Assembly (NCBI GenBank): GCA_963767285.1
Contig: CAVYDJ010000002.1
Location: 372,001-436,000, forward strand
Length of the DNA: 64,000 nt
Direction of reading: 5' to 3'
DNA from: WHSW01 sp963767285
GTDB lineage: Bacteria > Actinomycetota > Thermoleophilia > Solirubrobacterales > 70-9
Below are positions 17,848 to 25,932 of this stretch, piece by piece. Position 1 is the first letter of the stretch; every line of letters starts with the position of its first letter. The position numbers and the translations under genes are program-made. The notes beneath the pieces are model-generated. The model ran no database searches. It saw only the letters and a program-made list of their open reading frames with translations, and was not told the origin of the DNA.

Positions 17848-18165
17848 GTGACCTTGCGCGCCCTCCAGCTGACGCTGATCGTCACCGCTGCCGCCGCGGT
17901 GATCGTGATGGCCGGGCTGCTGTCGACCGGGGCCCGGATCGCCTGCCTCGGGGTCCTGGTCGCCGGGGCCTGGCTGACCGAGCCCGAGCGCAGCCGCTCG
18001 GGCGGCGGCTGGTGGTGGTTCGTCGCCCTGGGGACCGCGCTCGCGGTCGGCGGTTTCGCCGTCGCCGAGCTCTCCGAGCCGGCCGAGACGGAGGCCGGGA
18101 TCGCCGCGATCGCCGGCTCGGCGCTGGCGCTCGTCGGGATCACGATCGGGTTTCCGACCCGCTGA
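17848..18165 (+). CDS. Small hydrophobic membrane protein
   Basis: A 105-residue protein with a GTG start. It has about four hydrophobic segments (around residues 5-25, 31-43, 55-72 and 83-101), broken by an RSRSGGGWWW cytoplasmic or periplasmic loop. I do not recognise the family. It follows the lipoprotein gene with a short gap and may be co-transcribed. Its stop is 15 bp from the convergent histidine kinase stop. Confidence 0.6.
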   Translation: MTLRALQLTLIVTAAAAVIVMAGLLSTGARIACLGVLVAGAWLTEPERSRSGGGWWWFVALGTALAVGGFAVAELSEPAETEAGIAAIAGSALALVGITIGFPTR

Positions 18166-18180
18166 CCGCACGCGCGGCGC

Positions 18181-19620
18181 TCAGGCGGGGACCGTCGCCG
18201 CGGCGGCGACCGGCGGCAGGCTGAAAACGAAGACGGCCCCGCCCCCGTCGGCGTTGGCGACCGAGACCGAGCCGCCCTGGGTCTCGGCCACCTGGCGGAC
18301 GATCGCGAGTCCGAGCCCGGAGCCGGGCAGACCGCGGGCGGCCGCCGACCGGTAGAAGCGATCGAAGATGTGGGGGAGGTCCTCGGGCGCGAGCCCTGCC
18401 CCGTGGTCGCGAACCGAGAGCTCGCCCTCGGCGACCCGGACCTCGACCGTGCCCCCGGACGGGCTCCACTTGACGGCGTTGTCGAGCAGGTTGGCGACCG
18501 CGCGCTCGAGCCGGCGCTCGACCGCCAGGACGGTGCTCGGCACGCTGTCGAGCTCGAACTCGACCCCGCCCGCCGTCAGCTGCCGCCGCTCGATCGCATC
18601 GGCGACCACCAGGTCGAGGCGCACCAGCTCCGCCGGCTCCTGTTCGTGCTCGGCGTCGCGGGCGAGCTCGACCAGGTCTCCGACCAGCTCGGTGAGCTCC
18701 TCGAGCTGGTCGATCACATCGACCAGCAGGGCGCGGCGATCGCCCTCGCTGATTCGCTCCGAGCGGCTCAGCACCTCGATGTTGGTCCGCAGGCTGGCGA
18801 GTGGGGTGCGCAGTTCGTGCGAGGCGTCGGCGACCAGCTGGCGCTGCGCGTCGAGCGAGCTCTCGAGCGCGTTCAGCATCAGGTTGAAGCTGCGCGCCAG
18901 CGCCGCCAGCTCGTCGGTGCCTGCGGCATCGATGCGACGGCTCAGGTCACGGGTGGTCGCGACCTGCTCGGCGGCGCGGCGCAATCGCTCGACCGGGGCC
19001 ACCGCGGCCCGCGAGATGAGGTAGCCGAGGGCCCCCGCCAGCCCGATCCCCGCGGCGCTCACGAGCGCCAGGATCAACGCGAGGTCACTGAGCGTGTCGT
19101 CGACGTCGTCGAGGGACCGCGCCACCTGGATCGCCCGCCCGCCCACGGTCTGCGCCGTATAGACGCGCAGGTGCGAGCCGGCGGCGTCGACGTCGGAGAA
19201 GAAGGCCGGCCGGTCCCCGGCTGCCACCTCGCGCGCCTCCGTCCGACCGGGCAGGTCAGTGTGCGGGCCCTCGGGTCGGATGAGCTTGCCGTCACCGTAG
19301 ACCAGCTGCGCGTAGACGCTCTGCCCGCCGGGCTGTCCGGGAGGCAGAAACAGGCGGAGCACGTCCGCGCGATCGCTGCCGCCGACCGGGACGAGCTCGG
19401 TGCGGCCGGTCGCCGCCGAGCGCCGGACCACGAGGCGGGGCAGGTCACCTGAGCCGAGCAGCGGGATGTCGAACCGCTCCTCGACGTCTCGCTGTAGCTC
19501 CGAGTCGATCCGGTCGCGGAGCTCGTTGCGAACCAGCACGTAGGTGAGGATCGACACGGTCGCCACCACGACCGCGGTCGCGAGCCCGGAGAGCAGGACG
19601 ATCCGCCCGCGGAAGGTCAC
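18181..19620 (-). CDS. HAMP-domain sensor histidine kinase (MprB-like)
   Basis: A 479-residue, two-helix membrane kinase. TM1 is residues about 8-30, an extracellular region spans about 31-175 and TM2 about 176-200. A HAMP domain follows (VAPVERLRRAAEQVA), then HisKA with ASHELRTPLASLR and a HATPase with NLLDNAVKW, DHGAGLAPED and GSGLGLAIVRQ. The architecture fits MprB/BaeS-type envelope-stress kinases. The GTG start overlaps the stop of the upstream OmpR-type regulator by 4 bp, so the pair is an operon in the order regulator then kinase. A penicillin-binding protein and a MarP-like protease lie just beyond, which suggests cell-envelope control. Confidence 0.94.
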   Translation of the reverse strand: MTFRGRIVLLSGLATAVVVATVSILTYVLVRNELRDRIDSELQRDVEERFDIPLLGSGDLPRLVVRRSAATGRTELVPVGGSDRADVLRLFLPPGQPGGQSVYAQLVYGDGKLIRPEGPHTDLPGRTEAREVAAGDRPAFFSDVDAAGSHLRVYTAQTVGGRAIQVARSLDDVDDTLSDLALILALVSAAGIGLAGALGYLISRAAVAPVERLRRAAEQVATTRDLSRRIDAAGTDELAALARSFNLMLNALESSLDAQRQLVADASHELRTPLASLRTNIEVLSRSERISEGDRRALLVDVIDQLEELTELVGDLVELARDAEHEQEPAELVRLDLVVADAIERRQLTAGGVEFELDSVPSTVLAVERRLERAVANLLDNAVKWSPSGGTVEVRVAEGELSVRDHGAGLAPEDLPHIFDRFYRSAAARGLPGSGLGLAIVRQVAETQGGSVSVANADGGGAVFVFSLPPVAAAATVPA

Positions 19621-20321
19621 AGCTCGCGCAGCACGTAGCCAACGCCGCGCACGGTGTGGATCAGGCGCGGCTCGCCCTCGGCCTCGGTCTTGCGGCGCAG
19701 GTAGCCGATATAGACATCGAGCGCCTTCGAGCGCGGGCCGAAGTCGTGGTCCCAGACGCTCTCGAAGATCCGCTCACGCGACAGCACCCGGCGCGGGTTC
19801 TCCAGGAACAGCTCCAGCAGGAGGTGCTCGGTCCGGGTCAGCTCGATCCGGCGCTCGCCGCGGGTGACCTCGTAGCTGACCGGGTCGAGCCGCAGGTCGG
19901 CGAAGGTCAGCGGCCACTCCGATGTGCCCTCGCCGCTCCGCCGCAGCAGCGCCTTGACGCGGGCGAGCAGCTCCTCGAGCGCGAACGGCTTCACCAGGTA
20001 GTCGTCGGCCCCGGCCTCCAGCCCCTCGACGCGATCGGCGACCGCGTCACGGGCGGTGAGGATCAGGATCGGCGTGCGGTCGCCGCGGGCCCGCAGCGTG
20101 CGGCAGACCTCCAGTCCGTCGACGCCGGGCATCAGCACGTCGAGGACGACCAGGTCGGGGCGCAGCTCGGCGGCGCTCTCCAGGCCCGCCTCGCCGTCGG
20201 CGGCGAGCGCGACCTCGTAGCCGCCGAGCTCCAGCGCGCGCTTCAACGCCGTGCGCATCGGCGGCTCGTCGTCGACCACCAGCAGCTGCCTGCCGTCCAG
20301 CTCACGTGACCCAGCGGACAC
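19617..20321 (-). CDS. OmpR/PhoB-family response regulator (MprA-like)
   Basis: A 234-residue protein with a GTG start. The receiver domain has VVDDEPP, the phospho-acceptor Asp in VVLDVLMPG, LTARDA and VKPFALEEL. The C-terminal winged helix has LTRTEHLLLELFL and a recognition region ending KALDVYIGYLRRKTE and IHTVRGVGYVL. It should bind direct repeats at promoters. It is co-transcribed with the kinase that follows. Its own upstream gap of 51 bp separates it from the penicillin-binding protein stop, so it could also be read from that upstream gene. Confidence 0.95.
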   Translation of the reverse strand: MSAGSRELDGRQLLVVDDEPPMRTALKRALELGGYEVALAADGEAGLESAAELRPDLVVLDVLMPGVDGLEVCRTLRARGDRTPILILTARDAVADRVEGLEAGADDYLVKPFALEELLARVKALLRRSGEGTSEWPLTFADLRLDPVSYEVTRGERRIELTRTEHLLLELFLENPRRVLSRERIFESVWDHDFGPRSKALDVYIGYLRRKTEAEGEPRLIHTVRGVGYVLREL

Positions 20322-20372
20322 CCCCCAATTGTGGCGAGTGGCGGTAAGAGGCGAGTGAGCGGTCAGGCCGAA

Positions 20373-22115
20373 TCAGGCGACGCCGAAGTACGAGGCCATG
20401 ATCTGGCGCACGATCGGGGCCGCGACCGTGCCGCCGTCGCCGTCGGAGTCGACGACCATCACCGCGACCGCGAGCTTCGGATCGTTGGCGGGGGCGAAGG
20501 CGGTGAACCAGGCGTCGGTGTCCTGCGGCGGCTCCTCGCCGGGGCCGAGCTCCTGCCCGGGCTCGAGCGCCGAGGGGCCGAGCTCGGCGGTCCCGGTCTT
20601 GCCGGCGACCTCGATTCCGGGCAGGGCGGCGGCAACCCCGGTTCCGTACTGGACGACGCCGACCATCAGGTTCTTGATCGTCTCGGCGGTCTCGGGCGAG
20701 GTGACCTTGACCGGCTCGCCGGTCGGCTCGAGCCCGTGACCGCGGGCGATCGCGGTCGGCATCCGCACGCCCTTGTTGGCGATCGTCTGCGAGACCGACG
20801 CCATCTGCAGGGGCGTCGCCAGGACCTGGCCCTGACCGATCGCCGACTCCCCGGTCGCGACGCTCTCGGAGAGGTCGGGCGGGATCGTGCTCTCCGGCGG
20901 TTGGACGATCTCGGTCGTCGCGGCGTTGAACAGCTGCGGCGGCGAGTTGAAGCCGTACCGCTCCGAGGTCTCGACCAGCCCCTCGCCTCCGAGCCGGGCG
21001 CCGAGGGGGGCGAAGACCGTGTTGCACGAATTCGCGAACGAGTCGGTGAAGCTGCCGCCGCAGGGCTCGTCGTGAGCGTTCGGGATCTCGCGGCCGATCT
21101 CGGAGTTCGAGGTCTCGACCGGGAACTGGTCAGAGGGTTTGACGATCCCTGCGTCGAGCGCGCCCGTCGCGGTGATCACCTTGAAGGTGGAGCCGGGTGG
21201 CTGGGGCGCCGAGTAGCCGAGCCCGGACAGGGCGAGCACGTCCCCGCTGCGGGCATCGAGCACCGCGGCGCCGCCGTAGAGGCCGCCGAGCGCCTCGACC
21301 GCAGTCTGCTGGAGCTCGGGATCGATGTTGGTGCGGACGGCCTTGCCGCGGACCGGGGTGCTGCTGGCGAGCACGCGTCCGCCGCCGATCGTGCTCTCCT
21401 CGCCGACGCCGACCGCGAGTAGCTGCCCGCCGGGGCGCCCCGCGAGGCGCTCGTTGAACGCAAGCTCGAGCCCGGAGATCCCCGTTGGCGTGCTCGGTGG
21501 GAAGCCCCGCCTCGTGAGCTCTCGCTCCTGATCAAGGTCCGGCTCCCCGACCTCGCCGACGACCGCGAGCGCGGCCGGACTGACCGAGCGCGCTACGGCG
21601 GGTCCCTCGGACAGCGGGGTCTTGTCGGCCGCCAGGATCGGGCCCCGCTCCGCCGCCCGCGTGCGCCGGCTCAACACCTCGTCGGCGGCGAGGCCGGGAT
21701 AGACCAGGCTCGGCGTCCAAGCGATCGCGCCGTCGCTGATCGGCAACTCGAGGTCGCCGCCGAGCTCGCCGAAGATGTGGGTGCTCAGGCGGACCGGCGC
21801 GACGGCGAGGTCGTCGCGCTCGTTGACCTCACCCGTGGTCAGCTCGGCGACCGTCGCCACCGTCGCCGCCTCCTCGTAGGTGCGCTGGAAGCGCTCCAGC
21901 GAATACGCCTCCCGCGCCTGCGGGGTCAGCTCGGCGTACATCGCCTCGTAGTCGCCGGCCTCCCAGGCGTCGAGGAAGCGCTGCGGGCCCGGTGCGTCGG
22001 GCTCGACCGAGACGATCATCCCGGCGACGAAGGCGGCGACCGCGATCACCACGATGGGGAGCGCCCGGGTGATCCTGCGGTGGCGCCGATCCCCGGCGGA
22101 GCCTTGTGCACTCAA
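20373..22115 (-). CDS. Class B penicillin-binding protein (transpeptidase with NTF2-like N-terminal domain)
   Basis: A 580-residue protein. One membrane anchor (about residues 18-35) is followed by a MecA/PbpA-type NTF2-like domain (LDAWEAGDYEAMYAELTP), a dimerisation linker (AAERGPILAADKTPL) and a transpeptidase domain. The active-site motifs are complete: PGSTFK (Ser nucleophile), SCN and KTGTAE. It should crosslink peptidoglycan outside the membrane. The predicted start is a TTG at 22115 without an evident Shine-Dalgarno, so the start is uncertain by a few codons. It lies upstream of the MprAB-like pair and divergent from the MarP-like protease gene. Confidence 0.93.
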   Translation of the reverse strand: MSAQGSAGDRRHRRITRALPIVVIAVAAFVAGMIVSVEPDAPGPQRFLDAWEAGDYEAMYAELTPQAREAYSLERFQRTYEEAATVATVAELTTGEVNERDDLAVAPVRLSTHIFGELGGDLELPISDGAIAWTPSLVYPGLAADEVLSRRTRAAERGPILAADKTPLSEGPAVARSVSPAALAVVGEVGEPDLDQERELTRRGFPPSTPTGISGLELAFNERLAGRPGGQLLAVGVGEESTIGGGRVLASSTPVRGKAVRTNIDPELQQTAVEALGGLYGGAAVLDARSGDVLALSGLGYSAPQPPGSTFKVITATGALDAGIVKPSDQFPVETSNSEIGREIPNAHDEPCGGSFTDSFANSCNTVFAPLGARLGGEGLVETSERYGFNSPPQLFNAATTEIVQPPESTIPPDLSESVATGESAIGQGQVLATPLQMASVSQTIANKGVRMPTAIARGHGLEPTGEPVKVTSPETAETIKNLMVGVVQYGTGVAAALPGIEVAGKTGTAELGPSALEPGQELGPGEEPPQDTDAWFTAFAPANDPKLAVAVMVVDSDGDGGTVAAPIVRQIMASYFGVA

Positions 22116-22207
22116 CTGCGTGGAGTCCGTTCTTCGCTAGCTTCTCGGTTCCGACTTGTCGCACCTGCCCCCTTACCTCAATCGGAAAAGGGTAGGGGCT
22201 TCGTCCG

Positions 22208-23359
22208 ATGACCCTGGTTGATCTCGGCATCGTCCTGTTCGTGATCTCGCTGGCGGCGATCGGCTGGCAGCGGGGCCTCGTCGCGAGCGCGCTGCCGCTT
22301 GCGGGTTTCGTCGGCGGGGCGGCGCTCGGCGCCCGGATCGGACCGGAGCTGCTGCCCGATGGTGCCGAGTCCTCCTACGCGCCGCTGGTCTCGGTCCTGA
22401 CCGGGGTCCTGCTCGGCGCCTTCCTCGCGGTCGCGATCGACGGCTTAAGCCACCGCCTGCGGTCGCGGATGCTGGGCCGGCCGGCCGGCGTCCTCGACGG
22501 GGTCGGCGGCGCGATCCTGCTCGGCGCCCTGGCGCTCCTCCTGGTCTGGGGATTCGGGGCGGTGGCGCTCCACGCCAGCGGCGACGGTGCCCGCGACCTG
22601 CGCCGGGCGGTCCAGCGGTCGGCCATTCTCGGAGTGCTCAACGACGCATTGCCGCCCTCGGGCCCGCTGCTGAACGTCCTGCGCCGCGTCGACCCGACGC
22701 CGACGGTCCGTGGACCCGACGCCGACGTCGCGGCGCCGGACGACGCCTCGGCCGGCGATCCCGATGTCCGCGAGGCGGGCGACTCGACCGTGCGCGTCAT
22801 CGGCACCGCCTGCGGGCTCGGGGTCGAGGGTTCGGGCTGGGTCGCCGCACCCGGGCTGGTCGTCACCAACGCGCATGTCGTCGCCGGTGAGGACGACACC
22901 ACGGTCAGCGTCGAGGGGGGCTCGGAGCTCGACGCGACTGCGGTCCATTACGACAGCCGAAACGACCTCGCGCTGCTCGCGGTCGAGGGGCTCGACGCGG
23001 GCGCGCTGGCCCTGGTCGATCGCCCCCGCAAGGGCACCGAGGGTGCCGTGATCGGCTATCCGGAGAACGGCCCGCTGGCCTTCACCCCGGCGCGAGTCGG
23101 ACGGACCGGCACCGTGACCAGCCAGGACTCCTACGGGCGCGGGCCGGTCCAGCGCAAGATGACCCCCTTCAGGGCCGACGTGCGCAGCGGAAACTCCGGC
23201 GGACCGGTCGTCGACCTCGACGGGAACGTGCTGACGACCGTGTTCGCCTCCTCGACCGGCCCGGGTCACGCGAACGGGCTCGGGGTCCCGAACCCGATCG
23301 TCGCGCGGGCGGTCGGGAGTAAGCTCGAGCCGACGGACACCGGACCATGTGCAGCCTGA
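22208..23359 (+). CDS. MarP-like membrane serine protease (CvpA plus trypsin-like domain)
   Basis: A 383-residue protein. Four membrane helices of the CvpA/colicin V production type span residues 1-125, followed by a linker and a chymotrypsin-fold protease. The triad is His in TNAHVV, Asp in RNDLALL and Ser in GNSGGPV. In Mycobacterium tuberculosis, MarP is an acid-resistance protease that processes the peptidoglycan hydrolase RipA. The position next to a transpeptidase and a MprAB-like system fits an envelope role here, though that is an inference. The 3' end overlaps the following HxlR regulator frame by 11 bp. Confidence 0.92.
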   Translation: MTLVDLGIVLFVISLAAIGWQRGLVASALPLAGFVGGAALGARIGPELLPDGAESSYAPLVSVLTGVLLGAFLAVAIDGLSHRLRSRMLGRPAGVLDGVGGAILLGALALLLVWGFGAVALHASGDGARDLRRAVQRSAILGVLNDALPPSGPLLNVLRRVDPTPTVRGPDADVAAPDDASAGDPDVREAGDSTVRVIGTACGLGVEGSGWVAAPGLVVTNAHVVAGEDDTTVSVEGGSELDATAVHYDSRNDLALLAVEGLDAGALALVDRPRKGTEGAVIGYPENGPLAFTPARVGRTGTVTSQDSYGRGPVQRKMTPFRADVRSGNSGGPVVDLDGNVLTTVFASSTGPGHANGLGVPNPIVARAVGSKLEPTDTGPCAA

Positions 23360-23789
23360 TCGAAACGCGGCTCGGCATCGCCCTTCTGGGCGAGAAGGGT
23401 CGTTCATTAGTCTCTGGCGCACGGTGGAGGCCGCAAGCGAACACCCTCAGGCCGACGGTGCCGTCGTCCCAGGCCCGCCCGCATCGGTCCCTCCCGATTT
23501 CCACGCCGCGATCGAGCTGATCGGCCGCCGCTGGGCGGGGGCGATCCTGTGGACGCTCGCCGCGCGGCCGCATTACTTCGCCGAGCTTGCCGCGTCCGTG
23601 CCCGGTCTCAGCGACCGGCTGCTGTCGCGCCGCCTGCGCGAGCTGGAGTCGGCGGGCCTGGTCGCGCGCTCGGTCGAGGAGGGGACCCCGCCGCGGGTCT
23701 CCTACGCGCTGACGGAGAAGGGACGCTCGCTGGAGCCCGCGCTCGCCGAGCTGCGCGACTGGGCGCGGGACTGGAAGCTCAGCTCGTAG
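23349..23789 (+). CDS. HxlR-family transcriptional regulator
   Basis: Up to 146 residues. The HxlR winged-helix core is clear: LIGRRWAGAILWTLA, FAELAASVPGLSDRLLSRRLREL and VSYALTEKGRSLEP. The GTG at 23349 lies inside the end of the protease gene and gives a 45-residue tail before the domain; a GTG at 23424 would give a more typical length. HxlR proteins respond to redox, aldehyde or aromatic signals; the signal here is unknown. Its last 88 bases overlap the convergent GNAT gene on the other strand. Confidence 0.87.
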   Translation: MQPDRNAARHRPSGREGSFISLWRTVEAASEHPQADGAVVPGPPASVPPDFHAAIELIGRRWAGAILWTLAARPHYFAELAASVPGLSDRLLSRRLRELESAGLVARSVEEGTPPRVSYALTEKGRSLEPALAELRDWARDWKLSS

Positions 23790-24262
23790 TGCTGGTAGGT
23801 GAGCTCGGGGCGGCCCCAGCGCGGGCCGGTCTCCTCCCAGGTCACCTCGAAGCCGTGTGAGCGGTAGATGTGCGCGGCGGCGCGGAGGTCGCTGAACGTC
23901 TCCAGGGCCAGGCCCTCGTAGCCGGTCGCCTCGGCCTCGGCGACCACCTCGCCGATCAGCCGGCGGCCCAGGCCCTGGCCGCGCAACTCGGGATCGAGCA
24001 CCACCCACCGCACCCAGCCCTGGTCGCCCTCGTTGGTGAGCGCGACGCTGCCGGCGTGGCGCCCGTCGACTTCGACGATCCAGATCCCCTCGCCGGCGCT
24101 CGGAAAGCCCCGCTTGCCCGCCGCCGCCACGGCCGCGGCGACGTTTGCCTCGAAAACCTGGTCGACGCCGTACTCGGGGCAGTAGACCCGCCCGTGGTGG
24201 GCGATGATCGCTCCCAGGTCTCCGGGGCGCAGGTCGCGGCGGACGGTGGCGGCGGAGTTCAT
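23702..24262 (-). CDS. GNAT family N-acetyltransferase
   Basis: A 186-residue GNAT. The acetyl-CoA motif DPELRGQGLGRRLIGE is at about residues 91-106, and IYRSHGFEVTWEE is the C-terminal family motif. The normal domain ends near YQHYEL, and the last 26 residues form a Ser/Arg-rich tail that overlaps the HxlR gene on the opposite strand. It is divergent from a LysR regulator across an 80-bp spacer with a perfect palindrome, so it is the likely target of that regulator. Some GNAT proteins in this arrangement act as MarR-fused or stand-alone detoxifiers; no substrate can be named. Confidence 0.9.
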   Translation of the reverse strand: MNSAATVRRDLRPGDLGAIIAHHGRVYCPEYGVDQVFEANVAAAVAAAGKRGFPSAGEGIWIVEVDGRHAGSVALTNEGDQGWVRWVVLDPELRGQGLGRRLIGEVVAEAEATGYEGLALETFSDLRAAAHIYRSHGFEVTWEETGPRWGRPELTYQHYELSFQSRAQSRSSASAGSSERPFSVSA

Positions 24263-24316
24263 GACGCCACCATCCTCGCCGATCGGATCAATCGATGCAA
24301 GATGTAGTTGTCACCG

Positions 24317-24341
24317 GATCAATCGTGATTTACGATTGATC
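24317..24341. promoter_or_regulatory. Perfect palindromic operator between GNAT and LysR genes
   Basis: GATCAATCGT (24317-24326) and ACGATTGATC (24332-24341) form perfect 10-bp arms around a 5-nt GATTT spacer, ending 1 nt before the LysR ATG. A further half-site GGATCAATCG lies at 24285-24294. This fits the LysR-type layout of an autoregulatory site that overlaps the regulator start plus a second site nearer the divergent target gene. Confidence 0.75.
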
Positions 24342-24342
24342 G

Positions 24343-25212
24343 ATGGAACTCCGGCAGCTCGTCTACACCGAGGCGGTCGCCCGCCACCGCCACTTCACCC
24401 GCGCCGCCGAGGAGCTCCACGTCGCGCAGTCGGCGATCTCGCACCAGATCCGCCGGCTCGAGACCGAGCTCGGCACCGTGCTGTTCGAGCGCACCAGCCG
24501 CCGGGTGATCCCGACCACGGCCGGCGAGGCGGTCGCGCTGCGAGCGCGGCGCGTGATCGCCGAGACCGACGCGATCCGCGGCGAGCTCGACCAGCTGCGC
24601 GGCCTGGTCCGCGGCCGGATCACGATCGGCGCTCTGTTGCCGGCGGGCGAGCTCGAGGTGACCGAGGTCCTGGCGAGCTTCAACCAGGCGTTCCCCGGGA
24701 TCGAGGTCAGCCTGCGCGAGGGGACGGCGGGCGACATGCTCGACCTGATCGAGTCCGACCGGCTGGACGTTTCCTTCGCGCTACTCCCCGGTGAGCTACC
24801 CGAGGGCATCGATGGGATCCGGCTCGGCGAGGAGGAGGTCGTCGCGGCCTTCCCGCCGGGCACGGCGCCGGCCAAGCGAGTCCTGTCGGCGGCCGACCTC
24901 GCCGCACGTCCGCTGGCGACGCCGCGCTCGGGATCGGCGATCAAGACCGTGGTCGACTCGTTCTTCGCCGCCTCGGGCGAGCGCTCGCAGCTGACGCTCG
25001 AGAGCGGCGACCCCTATCTGATCCGCTGCCTGGTCTCCGACGGGTTCGGCCCCGCGATCCTGCCCGCCTCGATCACCCGCCGCGAGGGCCCGCCGGTGGA
25101 GACCCGGCCGTTGCGCCCGGCGGTCAGCCTGCCCGTCTACCTGCTCTGGCGCCGCGACCGCCACCGCTCGCCCGCCGCGGCCGCGTTCATCGAGTTCGTG
25201 GGCTCGCGCTGA
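24343..25212 (+). CDS. LysR-family transcriptional regulator
   Basis: A 289-residue LTTR. The N-terminal HTH is typical: MELRQLVYTEAVARH, then FTRAAEELHVAQSAISHQIR and FERTSRRVIPTTAGE. The effector-binding domain begins at about residue 90 (GRITIGALLPAGELEV). The effector is unknown. It is divergent from the GNAT gene, and a perfect palindrome overlaps its start, so it probably represses itself and controls the GNAT. The C-terminus ends in a normal way. Confidence 0.94.
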   Translation: MELRQLVYTEAVARHRHFTRAAEELHVAQSAISHQIRRLETELGTVLFERTSRRVIPTTAGEAVALRARRVIAETDAIRGELDQLRGLVRGRITIGALLPAGELEVTEVLASFNQAFPGIEVSLREGTAGDMLDLIESDRLDVSFALLPGELPEGIDGIRLGEEEVVAAFPPGTAPAKRVLSAADLAARPLATPRSGSAIKTVVDSFFAASGERSQLTLESGDPYLIRCLVSDGFGPAILPASITRREGPPVETRPLRPAVSLPVYLLWRRDRHRSPAAAAFIEFVGSR

Positions 25213-25245
25213 GCCGGACATGCGAAGCGAGATGCTGCCCGCGAG

Positions 25246-25350
25246 ATGTCGCTGGAGAACGTCGAGATTCGGTGTACGGCATCCGCGAGGGGCGGGTGAC
25301 CAGCGTGGTCTCGTATACCGAGCCGCGCGAAGCCCTCGAGGCCGCCGGGG
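25246..25350 (+). pseudogene. SnoaL-like gene remnant: start and end fused by internal deletion
   Basis: Two short pieces of a SnoaL-like gene abut here. ATG at 25246 encodes MSLENVEI, the usual opening of these proteins. From 25272, in another frame, the DNA encodes VYGIREGRVTSVVSYTEP followed by REALEAAG, the usual last strand and tail. The roughly 100 residues in between are missing. No complete frame remains. The piece lies between the LysR and AIG2-like genes. Confidence 0.6.
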
Positions 25351-25356
25351 CGAGCG

Positions 25357-25932
25357 TCACCAGTCGCGCGGGTTGCCGGGCGGGATGCGGTCGGCGATCA
25401 GGGTCGCGTCCGTGAGCGCCACGGGGATCGGGGTGGTCGTCGCGTGGAAGCGGTCGAGCTGGCCGGGGCCGAGGCGGTCGAACGCCGCCTCGATCGCGGC
25501 GGGATAGGTGGACACGACGACCGCGTCGGCGGGCGGGGTGGGGTGGTGGTGCTCGGGTTTCGCGGTGTAGGTGATCACGCGGTCGAAGGCCACGTGGTCG
25601 GCGGCGATCGAGTCGGTGACGTCGACGCGGTCGTAACGCATCTCGCGCAGGTCGAGGCGGTCGAGCTCCGCCTCGGTGAGCTCGATCAGGACTCCGTTCG
25701 GTGCCGGCGCTCCCGGGTCGGGGTCGAGGTTGAGACCGAGGCAGAAGCGGGGCACGGTGCCGTCCGGGCGCGCGAATGTCTTCTCCGACTTCGCCTGCTC
25801 GCGGCCCAGCGTCCAGCCGCGGGCCCAGCCCTCGAGCCGCGCGGGCACGGGGCTCTCCACCGGGCGGCCGAGAGTCTGCGCGGCGCTCTCCCGGCTGACC
25901 AGCGAGGCGTAGCCGAAGACCGCCAGCTTCAC
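25357..25932 (-). CDS. AIG2 / gamma-glutamylcyclotransferase-like protein
   Basis: A 191-residue protein with a GTG start that overlaps the AddA-like stop by 4 bp (GTGA). The opening VKLAVFGYASLVSRES is the nucleotide-like YGSL loop of the gamma-glutamylcyclotransferase fold, here YASL. An Arg-rich strand (GWARGWTLGREQ) and an acidic EAELDRLDLREMRYD segment follow, in the position where the fold keeps its catalytic Glu. The family forms 5-oxoproline from gamma-glutamyl compounds, but many members have other or unknown substrates. Its coupling to a DNA-repair gene appears positional. Confidence 0.75.
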   Translation of the reverse strand: MKLAVFGYASLVSRESAAQTLGRPVESPVPARLEGWARGWTLGREQAKSEKTFARPDGTVPRFCLGLNLDPDPGAPAPNGVLIELTEAELDRLDLREMRYDRVDVTDSIAADHVAFDRVITYTAKPEHHHPTPPADAVVVSTYPAAIEAAFDRLGPGQLDRFHATTTPIPVALTDATLIADRIPPGNPRDW

